Of a stretch of 64,000 nt of DNA, positions 42,714 through 55,395 are shown piece by piece; position 1 is the first letter of the stretch; each line of letters opens with the position of its first letter. Source of the stretch: Zarea fungicola (Eukaryota > Ascomycota > Sordariomycetes > Hypocreales > Cordycipitaceae); NCBI GenBank assembly GCA_900169235.1, contig FWCC01000364.1:62001-126000 (forward strand), read 5' to 3'. The position numbers were made by a program, and so were the translations under genes. A model generated the notes under the pieces. It did not search any database. It was not told where the DNA came from and saw only the letters and a program-made list of their open reading frames with translations.

Positions 42714-45374
42714 TCATCGAACTTCGGTGAGACCACCTAGATCGTTGTATTGCTCCCAACCCGGTGTCATCCCCTTCTGCGCCATCTGCGCCACCGAGAC
42801 ATCACTGTCTAGAAACGCCTGCATTGCAACCCACTCATCCGCTTCGGTCTGCAGTGTCACCACCTCATCCTCTTCATCAATATTGCTCTCAAACGCCGTG
42901 CGCCCTGTCAACGTCCAGTTCTCCGGCAGCAAGCTCTTGCGGAAACTTGATCCACGCGACAGACCACCACTGCCGCCTGACGGGTACTGCTGCTGCTGCG
43001 ATTGCGTAGGAGACGGTATTGGCGGCTCCTTGCCCGAGTTGCTGGCAACGGACCCGCGGCGTTTACTGGATGTCCGGCTCATGGTTTCCAGCATAGCTTT
43101 CATCGGGTATCGCTGGGTGAGGCTTCTGTGTGACGAGTTGCGCACAATGACTGGGTCGGCGGCGGCTTGTTCAAAGTCTGGTGGGGAAATAGTACCTGGC
43201 GTCGCTGGACTTGGTATGCCCTGCGAGGATAGAGTTGCAATGGAACTGGCATTGCTGCTGCGGTTCGAATCGCTGCGGCCTTGTTGGGGAGGCCTGTCCG
43301 CCGCAACACTTGACAATGGCATAATGGGCAAAAAAGTGTCAAGAGATGGAACTTTGGGCGCTTTTGCTTCCGAGTTATCGCAACCGACTGTATTTCGCCG
43401 CTCCAGTTTAACCTCATTGGTACCATTACCGTAGCCGTGGACAACAATCTCATGGTATGTACTCTTGGGAAGCTGAGGTGCCGCTGGAGCTGTGCTCAAG
43501 CTTGATGACCTCGGTCGCAGACGTCTTTTGATCGAATTCCGTATAGTTGAGCGTCGGGTAAGACTGCTGGCTGAGTTGGAAGTAGGCAACGATTTTAGTG
43601 ACATGGCAGAGTGGCTCGACGGCATCGACTGTCGACGACTCAGCCTCTCTGGCTGCTGTCGCTCGGGAGTATGAGACATTGCAAGGTAGTCGATGTCGGG
43701 CTTAATATCCAGTCCGTCTGTAAACCTGGGCTGCCAAGGCTGGTCTGCAGAAGCAGGCATTGTCGGCAGAGCGCTATGTGAGCTCGAGCTCATTGTTGTG
43801 TCAATCGCGCTGTTCCAAGGCGGCAGCTCGGCCACAGAAGCCGTGAGAAAATACGGTGCTTGTTCCCCCTCTACCTGCGGCGCACGCTCGGCCACGCTTG
43901 CAAGCACCTGGCACATGGCGTAGATCAAGATCCAGCGTATTTTACGTGCATCTGTAATGGTCAGACTGTCCACTTTGTCCGCCTTGTTTGACGAGGGTTG
44001 CAAGGTGGCGCCTTCAAATTCGCGATACATCTGCACGAGACCATTTTTGAACGAAGTCTCGCGCCAGTTCGACGCCTTGATCAGAGCGGTGTGAGCGACA
44101 AGTCGATTATACGGCTTGTCTTTGTCTCCACGACCCAGCCACGACATGCGACGTGTTTTTCGTACCTCTGTTGCTGCGGGAAGCAAAGGAAGTGGATGCA
44201 GTCGGATATCAAAGGCATTCCGATTATCAAATGTGCGGATAATTTGTAGAGTGCAAAGTCCTCCACCATTGTTACCGCCCATCATCCCGTCTGTTCCTAC
44301 GCCGTCATCGACCAAAAGTTCATAGAGCGCTTCAAAGTCCTCGGCCATTATCTCAATAGTCCTGGCATCGAAATCTCTGGGTGGGAAATAACCAAACTTG
44401 GCAGTATAGAATGTGAATAGGGCACTGCGAAACCTGTCCAGGTGGGCGCGCACGCCTGGCGGCAGCCCCAGGTTAGCATCTGATAGCTCTTCATCCAGAA
44501 ATGAGCTAATATCTTCAAGCGAATTCTGCAGCCTGTTTTCAAGACTTTGTCTCGCTGTTCGGATAAGCTTTCGTGTAACAAGACTAATTTTCTGCTTCCT
44601 GTTAGTCGTGACCGTTGTAGTTTGGTGTAACCATAGCTTACCATGTACTCGGTGCTGTGATAAAGGCGCTCACCCATTCCAACGCAGTGGACAAAGGCTC
44701 GTGTATAAAGATCATCGTGGTGGAGGAATTCTGACACATAGAGCATGGCAAGCGCATGATTGGGCTGCGCTACAATATCCAGATACCCAGCATATTCGAT
44801 ATAAGCCAGCAGATCCTTGACGCAGTCAGTGCCACCAGGTCGATTCGCGACCAGATTCCGAAAGAGGGCGACAATCTCGCCACCCAAATGACTCCCAACA
44901 AGTGCCAAACCAGTTACCCATGCTAGAAAATTTCGGATTCCCAAGTGCTGTCGTGCAATTTCGGAGCGTGTGCTGCCTGGTTCGGCGGGTATGTACAATG
45001 ATACAGTTCGTTTGGGACACAGTCGTTTCCAGTCGGCATCCAATTTTGGCAGGTCGAATTTGCGGCCTTGTTTATCGAGATATTTTTCAATAAATGTATA
45101 GCAGCGTGCTTTGATTAATGCAGAAAAGTCGATCCGAAACGAGGCGCCTATGTCGGACTGGCCTTTGGCATACAAATGAATGAGGCAATTGCCGTTTGTT
45201 GACCATAATGCCGGTTCCTGAGCTATTGATTAATGAATATTCCACTCTATTTGCCAGGTCACCTACTCTGTGAAGCCCGCTCCATTCCACCGCCGTTCGC
45301 CTGTGTCCGTCCCACCGCTTCATGGTAGGCTGCATCTCAATAGGAGGATGTCGTCGAGCAGAGTTCGACGGCAT
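42714..45374 (-). CDS. Large DUF8004-like protein with disordered C-terminus
   Basis: Three exons, 45374..45267, 45217..44642 and 44591..42714, give about 853 aa. Both introns are phase 0 (GTAGGT...CTCAG and GTAAGC...GCAG). The joins give 'EWSGLHREPALWSTNGNCLIHLYAKG' as two abutting blocks and 'STEYM' then 'KISLVTRKLI'. This order, an N-terminal 'KRWDG..R' block, an 'HLY..G' strand, a Cys/His-containing 'AFVHCVGMGE' and a helical segment, matches what I recall as the fungal DUF8004 domain. The C-terminal 400 residues are rich in Ser, Arg, Pro and Gln and look disordered, with many potential phosphosites. Role unknown; no membrane helix or signal peptide. The start is the first ATG giving a typical N-terminus; acceptor 44592 could shift by one codon. 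Confidence 0.8.
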
Positions 45375-48300
45375 GCTTTTCCAGCTGCAAGCAGCTGACT
45401 TATGATAGAAATGAGAGAATAAACGGCGTCCGGTAACAAGAAAATTATCAAGGAGATTCCAGATCCCTTGCTCAGTATAATTGCCTTGGAAGAGCAGCAA
45501 TTGGTGGCAATCGCAGTCCGCACGCCTCAGTAGCACAAACTGGGCGTAGATCTGCTGCTCTACATTCACCAGACACAAGCCCTTTGCTATGCTGTCGTCT
45601 TATGGCGACTACCCGAGAAATTTGTTTCGTTTCGTTTCGTTTCGCTTTGCTCCGTTCCGGTCGGGATGCCGTACAATAAACTATGCAGTGCTGCCCAAGC
45701 AGGCAACGAAACTGCAAATTGGTGAGCTCCTTTGAAGTTAGCCAAACGACACACTTGACGTTTAACAGAAGCTATCCCGCATTGCTACGAATTCCCAGTC
45801 AGCCAAAGCAATTCTGGCTACCGAGAAAAATAAAGACTGCACGGAACAAGAGGGGCACCGCGATTGATAGTTGTCCCGGGTTATTAATATGGTCTGAAAT
45901 GCGTGCTTGATCTGCCTCGCTGAGCTGCAGGCGCAATCCTACAGCTGGAGCTAACCAGGAGCTGTCGACTGATAGTCGCAGCTAGAATGGAGCCGTCTCC
46001 TCCTTATTGCTGGCAACGCTTGGAAAAGGACTAGCCAGGTCCAGTTTGCGCTGGGGCCATTGTCTTAACTAACTGCCAGACGGGTGGTGCCACATCCCTG
46101 CAATACCCATGACGAAAGACGTGCGTCAAGAAGCTGTGCTGTCTGTGTTGGCACGGCGCCAGGCGTTGATTTAGCCTCACTTCCCGGCCCCTTTCAGAAT
46201 GCCTGCGGCAACTCACCGCTGCACAATGGATTAAGAATGTCTCAGTCGCCGGGAGTCCGGACCGTGAACGTCTGTATTGACAATTCTATCTTCTTTTTAA
46301 CTGAGAGATTCGGCTGAAACGAAACCGTAATGCTCAGTTATTTGGCCATCACCCCTGTCGGCAGTGCGGCTCTATACAATGGAGCTTTCTCGCAGCAAGG
46401 TGGCTGACCTAGCTCCATTGGCTTCAGCTGATAATGTTTTTTCTCCCACTTGTCCATTATCCGGAATTGAGTCAAGTAACCAAATAGTTCGTACGACAGT
46501 GCCAATTGCAAATCTCGGAAAGGGGGTTTCTCCCCGTCAGTCGCGGGAGGAGCCAAGCCTTCCAGCCCTTGCTCCTTTGAATTCCATTGCCGTTGCCCTG
46601 ACAAGGGCAAACATTGGCATTCTCCAAGAGTAAGCGGCGCTGACGGCCAACAAATCTGAGATGTGCGTTGCTGTTAATAATGATGGGCGGGGCCTAGTGG
46701 CACGTAACTCTATGCGCTAGTCCGTCTTGCAGCACGTTGTCCATCCGTGGCGCCTGTACGGAGCTGAGCTGCGGAATTTAGGTGTCCATGCTTTCGGACG
46801 GGCCGGTAATTACTAGTCTGGGCGCCCAAACTCGCTGTGGCCTTCAAGAATGCCATGAGGCTGACCCGGCAGCGTCAGTACCCGAGTTCAGCATCCGCCT
46901 GTGGGCTGCAATATTGTGTGTCGGCTTTGGGCCTGCGTGACAAATCGCACTGACAGTGAAAGCAAAGGCAGCAAGAAGTTAGGGCGATCTGCAAGCGAGA
47001 TTATGCTCTGGCTGTGGAAGAAAAAATGCCGTGCGGTTCGTTACTCACTGTGGACACCTGCATGTCTGCTTTGCTGTTGACCAGACTGCTGGTGCTGCTG
47101 TGCTTGCGCCACTGTCTCTGATGTCTTCCTGGCAGACCCAACCTCCAGCAACACTACCTTTAGACTGTCGGCTTATTATAGTATGACTGTAAAGAGCGGT
47201 ATGCGCGAGGCCTCTGTTTCACTAGGGCGAGATCAGATCGAATGCATTCACAGCTCACAATGACTGACTGATGCTCAGTCGATTGCGAAACAGGTATCAA
47301 TGAAGAGTGAAACTGCCACAGGGGAAGCCCCCCGCCACTCTTCATTCACCATGGTGAAGACTTCACAGGCTGCGTAGCCTCGTGTTCCGCTGAGAAGAGG
47401 TACATTTTCCATTCCGACCCCGTCTGAGGGTTTCGAGCCAGCATTAGATCTTGCTTGCGCTATGACGGTGGCAAATGCATGAGGTCCTGTAACATTCGGA
47501 ACAAGCGTATACGAGACGAGGATTACACACCCTGTGCCCTATGCCGTAACATATTTCTCTCCAGCGAGCTCAATGCGAACGCCCACTTTGAACCTCCTGT
47601 ATCTATCATCGGTTGACTGCTGACGACCACACATGGTGAATCGACAGATTAATTAATGGCTTTGGGGTTGCCTTGCTTAAAAGTCCACACGCTGTGGCAT
47701 GGCTCAGGGCAGAATCTCGCAGATGCTTGCTTTACTGTTCAACAAAAAATGCGGGGGAGCAAGAGTGCTCCAAAAACCCATGTATTGAAACGAACATGCT
47801 TTCTGGGGCAGAGAGAGGAGGACCGAACATGTTCGATACTCTCTTCTGTGGTTTGCATAAGGGTCTCGATGCCCAACCCGAAATGGCCAACGTGTTCGCT
47901 GACGTCTCTGATCGATAAATACCTGATAGGAGGGCAGAAATTAGTGAGGTTTGAGGCGTTTTATCGATACCCGACGTGATTCACCATGTGTTTGGACTTG
48001 CTTCTTTGAGTACGTAGACTACTTGCATTTGCTGCCACGCATTGCAGTTGTAGCTCACCGCCAGTCTCTATTCCTGGTAAGGGCGTAACCAAAACGGACA
48101 GGAAACAGCAGTAAATCGTCAAGGTGACTTTTCAAAGATGGTATTGGAGTTCTGTTACCTAATTTTGGCTTTGTCGAGAATGCGCAGCCTCATAGTCCAC
48201 AGCTTTCTGTTCGTGTAAGAACGCCTCGGCTGGTAGCTCGTAGTGTTTTGGGTACGCCTTGATAACTGTTTCGAAAGGTTTCCTGTCAACACGAAATCGG

Positions 48301-48541
48301 CTATGGAACCGACATAACTCAATTCATTTAAAACATTCGCTTGCGAGTTCCTTGCAGTAGTTGTAAATTGGATAACACTTCATCCAACCGTTGTTTCGTC
48401 ACCTGACCGAGAAGCTTCACCTACCTCACCGAGCTCACCTTGGTGGGGCCATCGTCAAGTCACGTCTCCTTGGTCGCGAATAGTTTGGTTCTGTAGACCG
48501 TAGGCTCAACTCTGGTATGCGCAGCGTACACGGGGGAATCA
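45375..48541. other. 3.2-kb gene-free divergent region
   Basis: The second-largest gap in the window, between divergent DUF8004-like and dynactin genes. It has a TTTCG pentanucleotide run at 45621-45644 and otherwise mixed-composition sequence. The frames at 46338-46633 and 47656-47979 have no features or splice partners. No gene, tRNA or mobile element is recognised. Confidence 0.45.
45621..45644. repeat. Pentanucleotide repeat (TTTCG)
   Basis: About four copies of TTTCG, then degenerate copies to about 45655. It lies about 250 bp upstream of the DUF8004-like start codon. Confidence 0.8.
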
Positions 48542-50246
48542 ATGACGACTACAATACCCTATACATTTATACAATGCTCCTGTGCTGATCAGCCTCCAGC
48601 TGACGGCGACAGGGGCTCGCCAACCACAGAGATCTCAGAAGACGACGACCGCACGTTTGACCCGCGCGCCCCTCGATCCAACTATAGCCTGTATCCGTTG
48701 GAATATCTACTGTACTGCGAGGACTGCCAGCAAATACGGTGTCCTCGCTGTGTTACAGAAGAGACTGTCACATACTTTTGCCCAAACTGCCTTTTCGAAG
48801 TCCCTAGTAGCAACCTAAGAAGCGAGGGCAACAGGTACCCGCACTGGCCTTTCTCAAGCACCGCCAGACTACTAAATATGACATCGCAGATGCACCAGAA
48901 GCTGTTATCAGTGTCCCAACTGTGTTGGCCCGATCCAAGTCGTCTCCGTCCCCAATGCCGCCGAAACGAAGCTCCTCGGCCCTGACGGCGCATCCAGTAC
49001 CAGCACAGGCCCGTTTGCGCTCATATGCCAATACTGCAACTGGTCGTCGCGCGAGATTGGCATTCAATTTGACCGCCACAGTGGCATACACTCACAGCTC
49101 TCTCGAGTAAATAATGGAGGCGAAGCAAAAATCACCGCCAAGGAGGTCAAGGATCGTCGCAAGGAGACGCACGACGATACCCCGCTGCCCGACGACCTGG
49201 TCGACGCTGATTTGCAATTTGCGAATCTCAAGTCGTTTTACCAGTCGCAGTTGACAGATGTGGGCTCTGCTCTAGGAAATTTATCGACCCATGACGGTGG
49301 CTTTTCGTCACCGGCAGCGCTGTCTCGCATCATGTCACTGTACACTGGTAGAGCTGGCCAAAAATCACAGCAAGGAGTACCATACGTCATGCGAGAAGCT
49401 TTGAATACAGATGAAGGTCTCAAACTTGCTGACCTCAATGACTCCGCAGCGATAAAAAAGCTTGTCGCCGGCGGCTGGGATTGCACGGTCGCAATGGAGC
49501 AGAAGGAAAATCAACTCGAGGGCATCCGATTCCAGGACGAGTTACGGCCCGTTCCATATTTGCTTCGTACGAAGCGTTCAAAGCGCTGTCCCGCGTGTAG
49601 ACATATTCTCTCCAAGCCTGAGAACAAAGTCACATCGACACGATTTAAAATTCGACTGGTCGCCAGGTCATACATCCCTACAATTACAATTCGACCATTA
49701 CAGCCAACGGCCAATCCTATCCCAGTCACATACCGACCTGGTCTATCAGAAGAAGGGCCACTAAAACCTCTACGTCCCTACCAATACATTCTTACATTTA
49801 AGAACCCCCTCTTCGAAAGTATCAAGGTCTCGCTGGCGACACCCAATGTCACTCCGGGTCGGTTCTCTAGCAAAGTCACCGTCCTCTGTCCGCAGTTTGA
49901 AATCGACGCCAACACTGACATGTGGGACGATGCGCTCAAGGACGACGGAAGGGACCGTAACGACGGCTCCAATCAAGTATCGGTTGGTAAGATCTGGGAG
50001 AGAGGCCGCAACTGGGTCAGTATCATTCTTGAAGTGATACCAGCGTCTTTAAGCAGCGAGCACGGCCAGTTGCCGCTCAAGGATGGTGAGGATATTCTTG
50101 AAATCCCAATGTTTATTAGAATGGAGTGGGAATCCGACGTGCAAAATGACATAGGCACAACGCTCGGCAAGGAACGTGATGCACGGGAGAAGCGGGAGCT
50201 GGCCTATTGGTGTGTACTTGGCGTTGGGAAAATTGCACAGGAGTAA
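48542..50246 (+). CDS. ro-2: Dynactin p62 subunit (DCTN4 / RO-2)
   Basis: Two exons, 48542..48834 and 48890..50246, give about 549 aa. The intron has GTACCC, an ACTAAA branch site and CGCAG; the phase-2 join gives 'GNR' then 'CTRSCYQCPNC'. N-terminal Cys pairs form the family's zinc-ribbon-like motif: 'YCEDCQQIRCPRC', 'YFCPNCL', 'CYQCPNC' and 'CQYCNWSSREIGI', with a later 'RCPACRH'. 'FPYTYIQC'-type start appears as 'IPYTFIQCSC'. Known role: pointed-end component of dynactin, which links cytoplasmic dynein to cargo; the Neurospora orthologue RO-2 is needed for nuclear distribution. C-terminal beta-rich region is present to 'CVLGVGKIAQE'. It converges with rps7, 230 bp apart. Confidence 0.93.
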
Positions 50247-50476
50247 GTTCATAGAGACATGTTACCATTTCTAGATACCCGAGAATCACATTGGTAGAGG
50301 ATAGAATTGATTGAATGATGAAAAATCAAGCAGCTTATATCATTGACAGCTACTTTTTCGCAAGACGCCAATCCCTTTTGACCAACCATCAATGCTAAAA
50401 TGGCACATTTCAACCAGACCATAAAATCATCCCCGTCTCATTTTTAAGAAAACTTTTGTATTTGACAGCTAGCTGC

Positions 50477-51423
50477 TTAGTACTCAGCAGCGGGCTGGGG
50501 GAACTCGAAGCTAACGTTGCGGCCGGTGAGGCGGCGGTAGACCTCGGAGTAGGTATCGACACGGTAGTCGACGCCAGCACGCTCCTTCTCGTCAAGGATG
50601 ACCTTGAGGAGCTTGCTGCCGTCCTCCTTGGTGCGGACGCGCTTGCCAACAATCTCAACAGGGTAGCAGAGATCGGCAAGGATGGCGTCGTGGACGGCGG
50701 TCAGAGTGCGGGAACGGGGACGCTTCTGCTTCTGGGTGTTGCGGGAGCGAGCGGAGCGCTTGGGGCGGGGGAGAATGCGGCGCGAAGCAAGGATCAGGAC
50801 GTGGCGGTCGGAGAACTTCTTCTCGAGCTCACGGGTCAGACTGGGAGGATAAAGTCAGTCTACTGTCGCATCTCGGCGAGGAGTCCAAAGAATACATACC
50901 GCTGCTGAACGCGGTGGAATCCCTGCAGGGAAGGGACGGGGACAAAGATGACAACAGCCTTCTTGCCGTGGCCAACCTCGATCTATAATAAGACCACAAG
51001 TCAGCATGCGAGCTCCAGGACATGAAAATGCCTTGGACCGCTTCCCGTCCTGCTCCGCAAAGTGAATAGACTGTCGGTTGACGTCGACACGTCGTCCCAT
51101 TTACGAAAGTCACATAAAATTCAATTCTTGCAGGAATTGGTGTTTTTGAGTTTCGCTCGGGGGATGTACGCTCGTCGCTACCATCGTATCGCCTTGTTGG
51201 AACAGGATGTCGAAAAGACTGTGGCCGGGTATAGCATTCTATTCTTTCAAGTGATTCTCACCTCGCGGGCAGAGACAATCTGCAGAGGGCGGAGGGCTGC
51301 CTTGAGGTCGGCAGTGTTGCTCTCAAGGTCAAAAAGAGCCTGAGCAATGGACTGCTCGAGCTCAGAGGGGTTCTGCCTCGAGGGGCTGTTGGGGGCGATC
51401 TTGTTCAGGGCCTGGGCGCTCAT
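50477..51423 (-). CDS. rps7: 40S ribosomal protein eS7
   Basis: Three exons, 51423..51262, 50982..50900 and 50840..50477, give 202 aa, the normal eS7 length. Introns are 279 and 59 bp, phase 0 and phase 2. Diagnostic blocks: '[14 protein letters not shown]', '[21 protein letters not shown]', '[22 protein letters not shown]' and '[21 protein letters not shown]'. Known role: component of the small ribosomal subunit, needed for 18S rRNA maturation. The long first intron is usual for ribosomal-protein genes. No snoRNA boxes are obvious in it. Confidence 0.97.
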
Positions 51424-52282
51424 CTTGACTGATTTGATGGTCAACGGAATGATGATGGGGGTCGGGATAATCTGGGATTGAAGTTTTGCGCACTTTGCTT
51501 TCTCAGTAAATTGGGGCTCGCTTGCCCTGATCAATTTGTGGGACGCTACATAATTTTTGTTGTCAATGTGTGCGGTCACGTGCAATCGTAGGCGACGGTC
51601 ACCATTTTGGACTTCCTGTTTAGGCGACGTGGGGCGCAGTGCTTGACATCCGGTGCAACCGCCAGCATGTCCAATTTAGACCCACGAGGTTCCGAGCCCA
51701 TTTTAATCATCTCCGATGCTTTTGCGTTTACTTCCTCAGTTTCATCTCTACCATGGGAACGTCAATTCCGTTTTTGTTGAGATTTTAGATTTTGTACTTT
51801 GGTGGCATCGACCAAAACATTTGGGCACATTGCCACTTCAGTGAAACACTGCTTTTATTGCTCCGCTGCTCTGATTACAGAAGAGCTTGGGGAACACAGC
51901 AGCATACAACCATGTCAGCAACATATCCAAATAAAACAAAAAAGTAAAAATAAAGTAAAAATAATTATTATTTTCCCTCGATTTCATGCCTTTCAAACTA
52001 CCCATCTACGACAACAATCTGCATTTTGCGTAGCAAAATCTGGGAATGGCAGGAACGAACCGCCAGCTGTCGGTCGTTCGGCTGCCAGCTGGCAAGGCAG
52101 GTAGGCACTTAGCCAACGTACAAACATTTTCTAGCTACCATCTTCTCCAGCTTCTCTCTTTTCTCTGACATTTCCAGAGATCATTACTCCTGATTCTACA
52201 CCTCATTTGGGACCTTTCTTTCCTGCTCCCACCAGTTTGGCCAATTAGTTCCTTCTACAGCCACTCCGCTCATCCGTTCATT
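51424..52282. promoter_or_regulatory. Divergent promoter of rps7 and the WSC gene
   Basis: 859 bp. The WSC side has a CT-rich tract at 52135-52260, typical of a fungal leader or promoter. An A-rich stretch lies at 51930-51975. No defined binding site is claimed. Confidence 0.45.
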
Positions 52283-53172
52283 ATGACTGCTATCACCATT
52301 CTCCTAATTTCTTGCGTCCTCGGAGTGTTTGCTCAGAGTCCACACAGTATTCCTGGATTCCATTACACCGGCTGCTCTTCCATCGACATTTCCTGCTTTG
52401 GAGATCCAGTTGTCTTCCCTGATGGCTGTGTTACACCCGAGGCTTGCCAGAAGGCCTGTCAAGGATTTCGATTTGCCGCTCTCCTGAATGAGTATGTTTT
52501 ACATCTTTGATTCTGATATTATCTAACATTATCAGGGAATGTCGCTGTGGAAACGAGCCAACTGCCATCACCCCCAAGGATGAAAGCATGTGTGACCACG
52601 CCTGTCAGAACAACCCGGCTCTTGGCTGCTGCGGCAACTCATGCCCGCAGGATAACCCTGGTACTGCCAACGTCTACGAAAAGGATCCAGCCCTCGAACA
52701 GTATACAGCACCCAATGCAGTTACTACGGCCGCAACTCAAGCACCTTCATCCGCCCCCATCCCAGTTAATTCGCAACTCGTGACTGCTTCTGGCCCAGCG
52801 CCTGAAGCCCAAAGCCAGTCTACTGTGGATGCTGTTTCTCAGTCCGCCTCTACTCAGTCAAGTGAGCCATGTACATCTTCTCCGCCTGCACAGTACCAGA
52901 CTCCAGAAGGACAGGCTCCACAGCCAAAAGAATATGAGACCTCAACCTCGATCGTGGATGCTGTCCAAGCCACGACCACAGATATCTCAACATCTGCTCC
53001 TAATGTCCCACAATATGAGTCGACCATGGCGACCAAGGCTGCTCCTTCTAGTCATCCATATGGCGAGGCACCTGTTCCTTCGCAAGTACCAGGTTCCGAC
53101 TCTGCTCCTGGTTGTCTGCCCTCGTTCTCTTCCCTCGGCGGTATCGCCCTCATTGCGGTTATGATAATGTGA
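52283..53172 (+). CDS. WSC-domain GPI-anchored surface protein
   Basis: Two exons, 52283..52491 and 52536..53172, give about 281 aa. The intron has GTATGT, a TCTAAC branch site and ATCAG, phase 2. Signal peptide about 1-17 (cleavage after VFAQ region). The WSC domain spans about 24-118: 'GCSSIDISCFGD', 'VTPEACQKACQGFRFAAL', 'EECRCGN', 'CDHACQNNPALGCCG'. A Ser/Thr/Pro/Ala/Gln-rich stalk follows (about 125-260), then a hydrophobic tail 'LGGIALIAVMIM' that fits GPI-anchor addition. There is no cytosolic domain, so it is unlike the yeast Wsc1 sensors. Probable role: carbohydrate binding in the cell wall; ligand unknown. Confidence 0.9.
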
Positions 53173-53779
53173 AAGTCAGGTGTATTTCATATATTTGTTG
53201 GGGCCGAGTTTAGCTAAGTCATATTTCCATGTGTTGTGTTAGGTCCCATTTTTGGCAGGAATTAGCTTCAGACGCAAATTATTCACAGTTAGCTATGGTG
53301 GTTGTAATGATGGAAGAAGTATCTTTCGTGGTTTCTTAGTTACTTGGTTGTACTTATAGCAGAACGATAAAACTACATATGCATGCTAGGCATGTGCTTA
53401 ATATACCGCGTTCCTATCGATTTCTATAGCACCTCTTCTTCTCTGCTTCATATATGGTCCTCTTCACGCTGTTGAAGTCGCTGATTGTAATGAGTAGCTG
53501 GCTTGGTAGTCGCACTACAGTTGTAGGAAGCAATTATCCTCTATATTAATGCTTGCTACAGCATCAATGCCTAACATTTTGCCAGAATTGGTGTAGCGGA
53601 ACAGAGGATCGTACTTTGATCATTTCTGTCCAGGGTAAGCATTGGTATGGACGAGCTTTGGTGATGCGGGGCAACGGTGACGACAAGTCCCACTGCCAGA
53701 GCATGGTGGCTTTGTTGACTTGACAAGAACAAGACAAACACAGTAAAGGCTTGCAATCAAATCATTGAGTCTTTGCAGG
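53173..53779. other. Intergenic region before twinfilin
   Basis: 607 bp tandem spacer, AT-rich 3' flank of the WSC gene then the twinfilin promoter. No other feature is seen. Confidence 0.4.
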
Positions 53780-54883
53780 ATGCAGTCTGGAATTGCCGGT
53801 ATGTATGGTTTAAAACGATAGAAAACCTTTCCATCTGACATAACCCAGCTTCCAAGGAGCTGCACGAGCAGTTTAGCTCGTTGCTATCGTCGTCGTCAAC
53901 CTTTGCGCTGCTCGTTGGCATCGAAAAGGAGTCCCTGGTGCCGATTGCCAGCGTGCCCTCGTCTTCTTCCTTTTCCGGCAACCTCGAGTCACTTCAGGCC
54001 CACATCAAGCCCAATGCGGCCCTCTATGCCATTGTGCGGCGCTACGACGCAAGCCCAAAGTTCGCAGCCGTTAGCTACGTCCCCGACGCCGCCCCAGTGC
54101 GGCAAAAGATGCTCTTTGCCTCGACACGACTGACCCTGACGCGAGAGCTGGGGCTGGAGCACTTTCGAGAGAGCATCTTCTTCACGCTCCCCAACGAGTT
54201 CAGCGAGGCCGGGTTCCAGAAGCATGACGCGCACACGCAGCAGGAAGCACCGCTGACGGAGGAGGAGCGGACACTTGGTGAAGTGAAGCGGGCGGAGCAG
54301 GAAGCTGGTTCTGGTACGGGTACGAGGGAGATTCACCTGAGCAAGAGCCTGGCGATGCCTGTGTCCTCGGATGCTATTGCAGCGCTCAAGGATATGGATG
54401 GAGGCAGCCGAGTTGTCACTATGCTGGTACGTCGCATTTGCCCACACGATATCAAAAAGACTGCCAATGCAATACTAACGGAAGAAGAAAATCAACCCCG
54501 CCACTGAAGCCGTAGAGCTGGTCGCCGAATCGCCGAGCCCCAGCACGATTGCTGAACTTTCGCAAGCCATTTCCGGCACCGAGCCGCGCTTCACGTTTTA
54601 CCGCTACACGCACACGCACAACGGCGAGGAGCAGGCCCCGTTACTATTCTTCTACACGTGCCCGGCGTCGGTGGGCGCCAAGTCCATCAAGAACCGCATG
54701 ATGTATCCGCTGATGAAGCGTGCGGTACTGACAGTCGCAGAGCAAGAAGCTGGTCTGGCGATTGCGAAGCGTTTCGAGGTGGAGGAGACGAGTGAGGTGA
54801 CGGAACAGCTGGTGATGGATGACCTGCACCCGAAGCCGACGGCGAGACAAGGCTTCAGCCGCCCGAAGCGTCCCGGTCGGTGA
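53780..54883 (+). CDS. twf1: Twinfilin
   Basis: Three exons, 53780..53798, 53849..54426 and 54488..54883, give about 330 aa. Exon 1 is only 19 nt (MQSGIA plus one base); the join gives 'MQSGIAASKELHEQFSSL', the usual twinfilin start. Introns have GTATGT and GTACGT donors with TAACCCAG and ACTAAC...AAG ends. Two ADF-homology domains are visible: about 4-140, and about 175-310, the second with 'PRFTFYRYTHTHNGEE', 'LLFFYTCP' and 'KNRMMYPLMKRAV'. The basic tail 'PTARQGFSRPKRPGR' is the capping-protein-binding region of the family. Known role: sequesters ADP-actin monomers and works with capping protein at barbed ends. A one-codon acceptor shift (54485) is possible. Confidence 0.93.
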
Positions 54884-55395
54884 GGCACTAGCAGCACTGG
54901 CGGAAATTGGAACATTGAGCATTGATATGATGACGTACATTTATAAATGTAGGAAAATAAAACAGGGGTAGCACATGACATAACAATAGAGCGCACTGAG
55001 CTTGGTTTTATTTTCAACTTTTTTATTTTCATTTCATCTTTTAACCCTAAGAACCGTGACAATGGATTTTGGGGCATCCACCTTGTCAAAACAAGATACT
55101 TTTGGTGTTCTACCACCACTCTATAGCACCAACATCGTTGAACTGGAATGCAGCCTCTAACCGAAGGAAATTCAAAAACGGTTAAAAAAAAAGGGAAAAA
55201 GATCCCATTATATCCAAGAATTGGACAAAGGTAAAAAAGAGAAACAACTAATCCTCCTTGACTGGGTATATACCAAGAGTTTGTGTGCTTCAGCTATGTG
55301 TGATTGTTGTACGTAAGTATGTGTCGTTACTTTCTTACTTTTCAAATCGGCATCATCTGCCTAGATTCATTTTCTCGACGCTCTCGTCTTGGGTT
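54884..55395. other. Convergent 3' region
   Basis: 512 bp between the twinfilin and carrier stops, AT-rich, with no supported gene. Confidence 0.45.

Noticed and set aside
42433..43434. 333-codon plus-strand frame
   Set aside because: Overlaps the DUF8004-like gene in antisense and lacks features. The first 280 bp lie in that gene's AT-rich 3' flank.
47656..47979. 107-codon plus frame with 'RTCFLGQREED'
   Set aside because: No domain, no spliced extension, and no conserved features; treated as chance.
50983..51261. snoRNA inside the long rps7 intron
   Set aside because: No RUGAUGA C box paired with a CUGA D box, nor an H/ACA hairpin pattern, could be found by eye.
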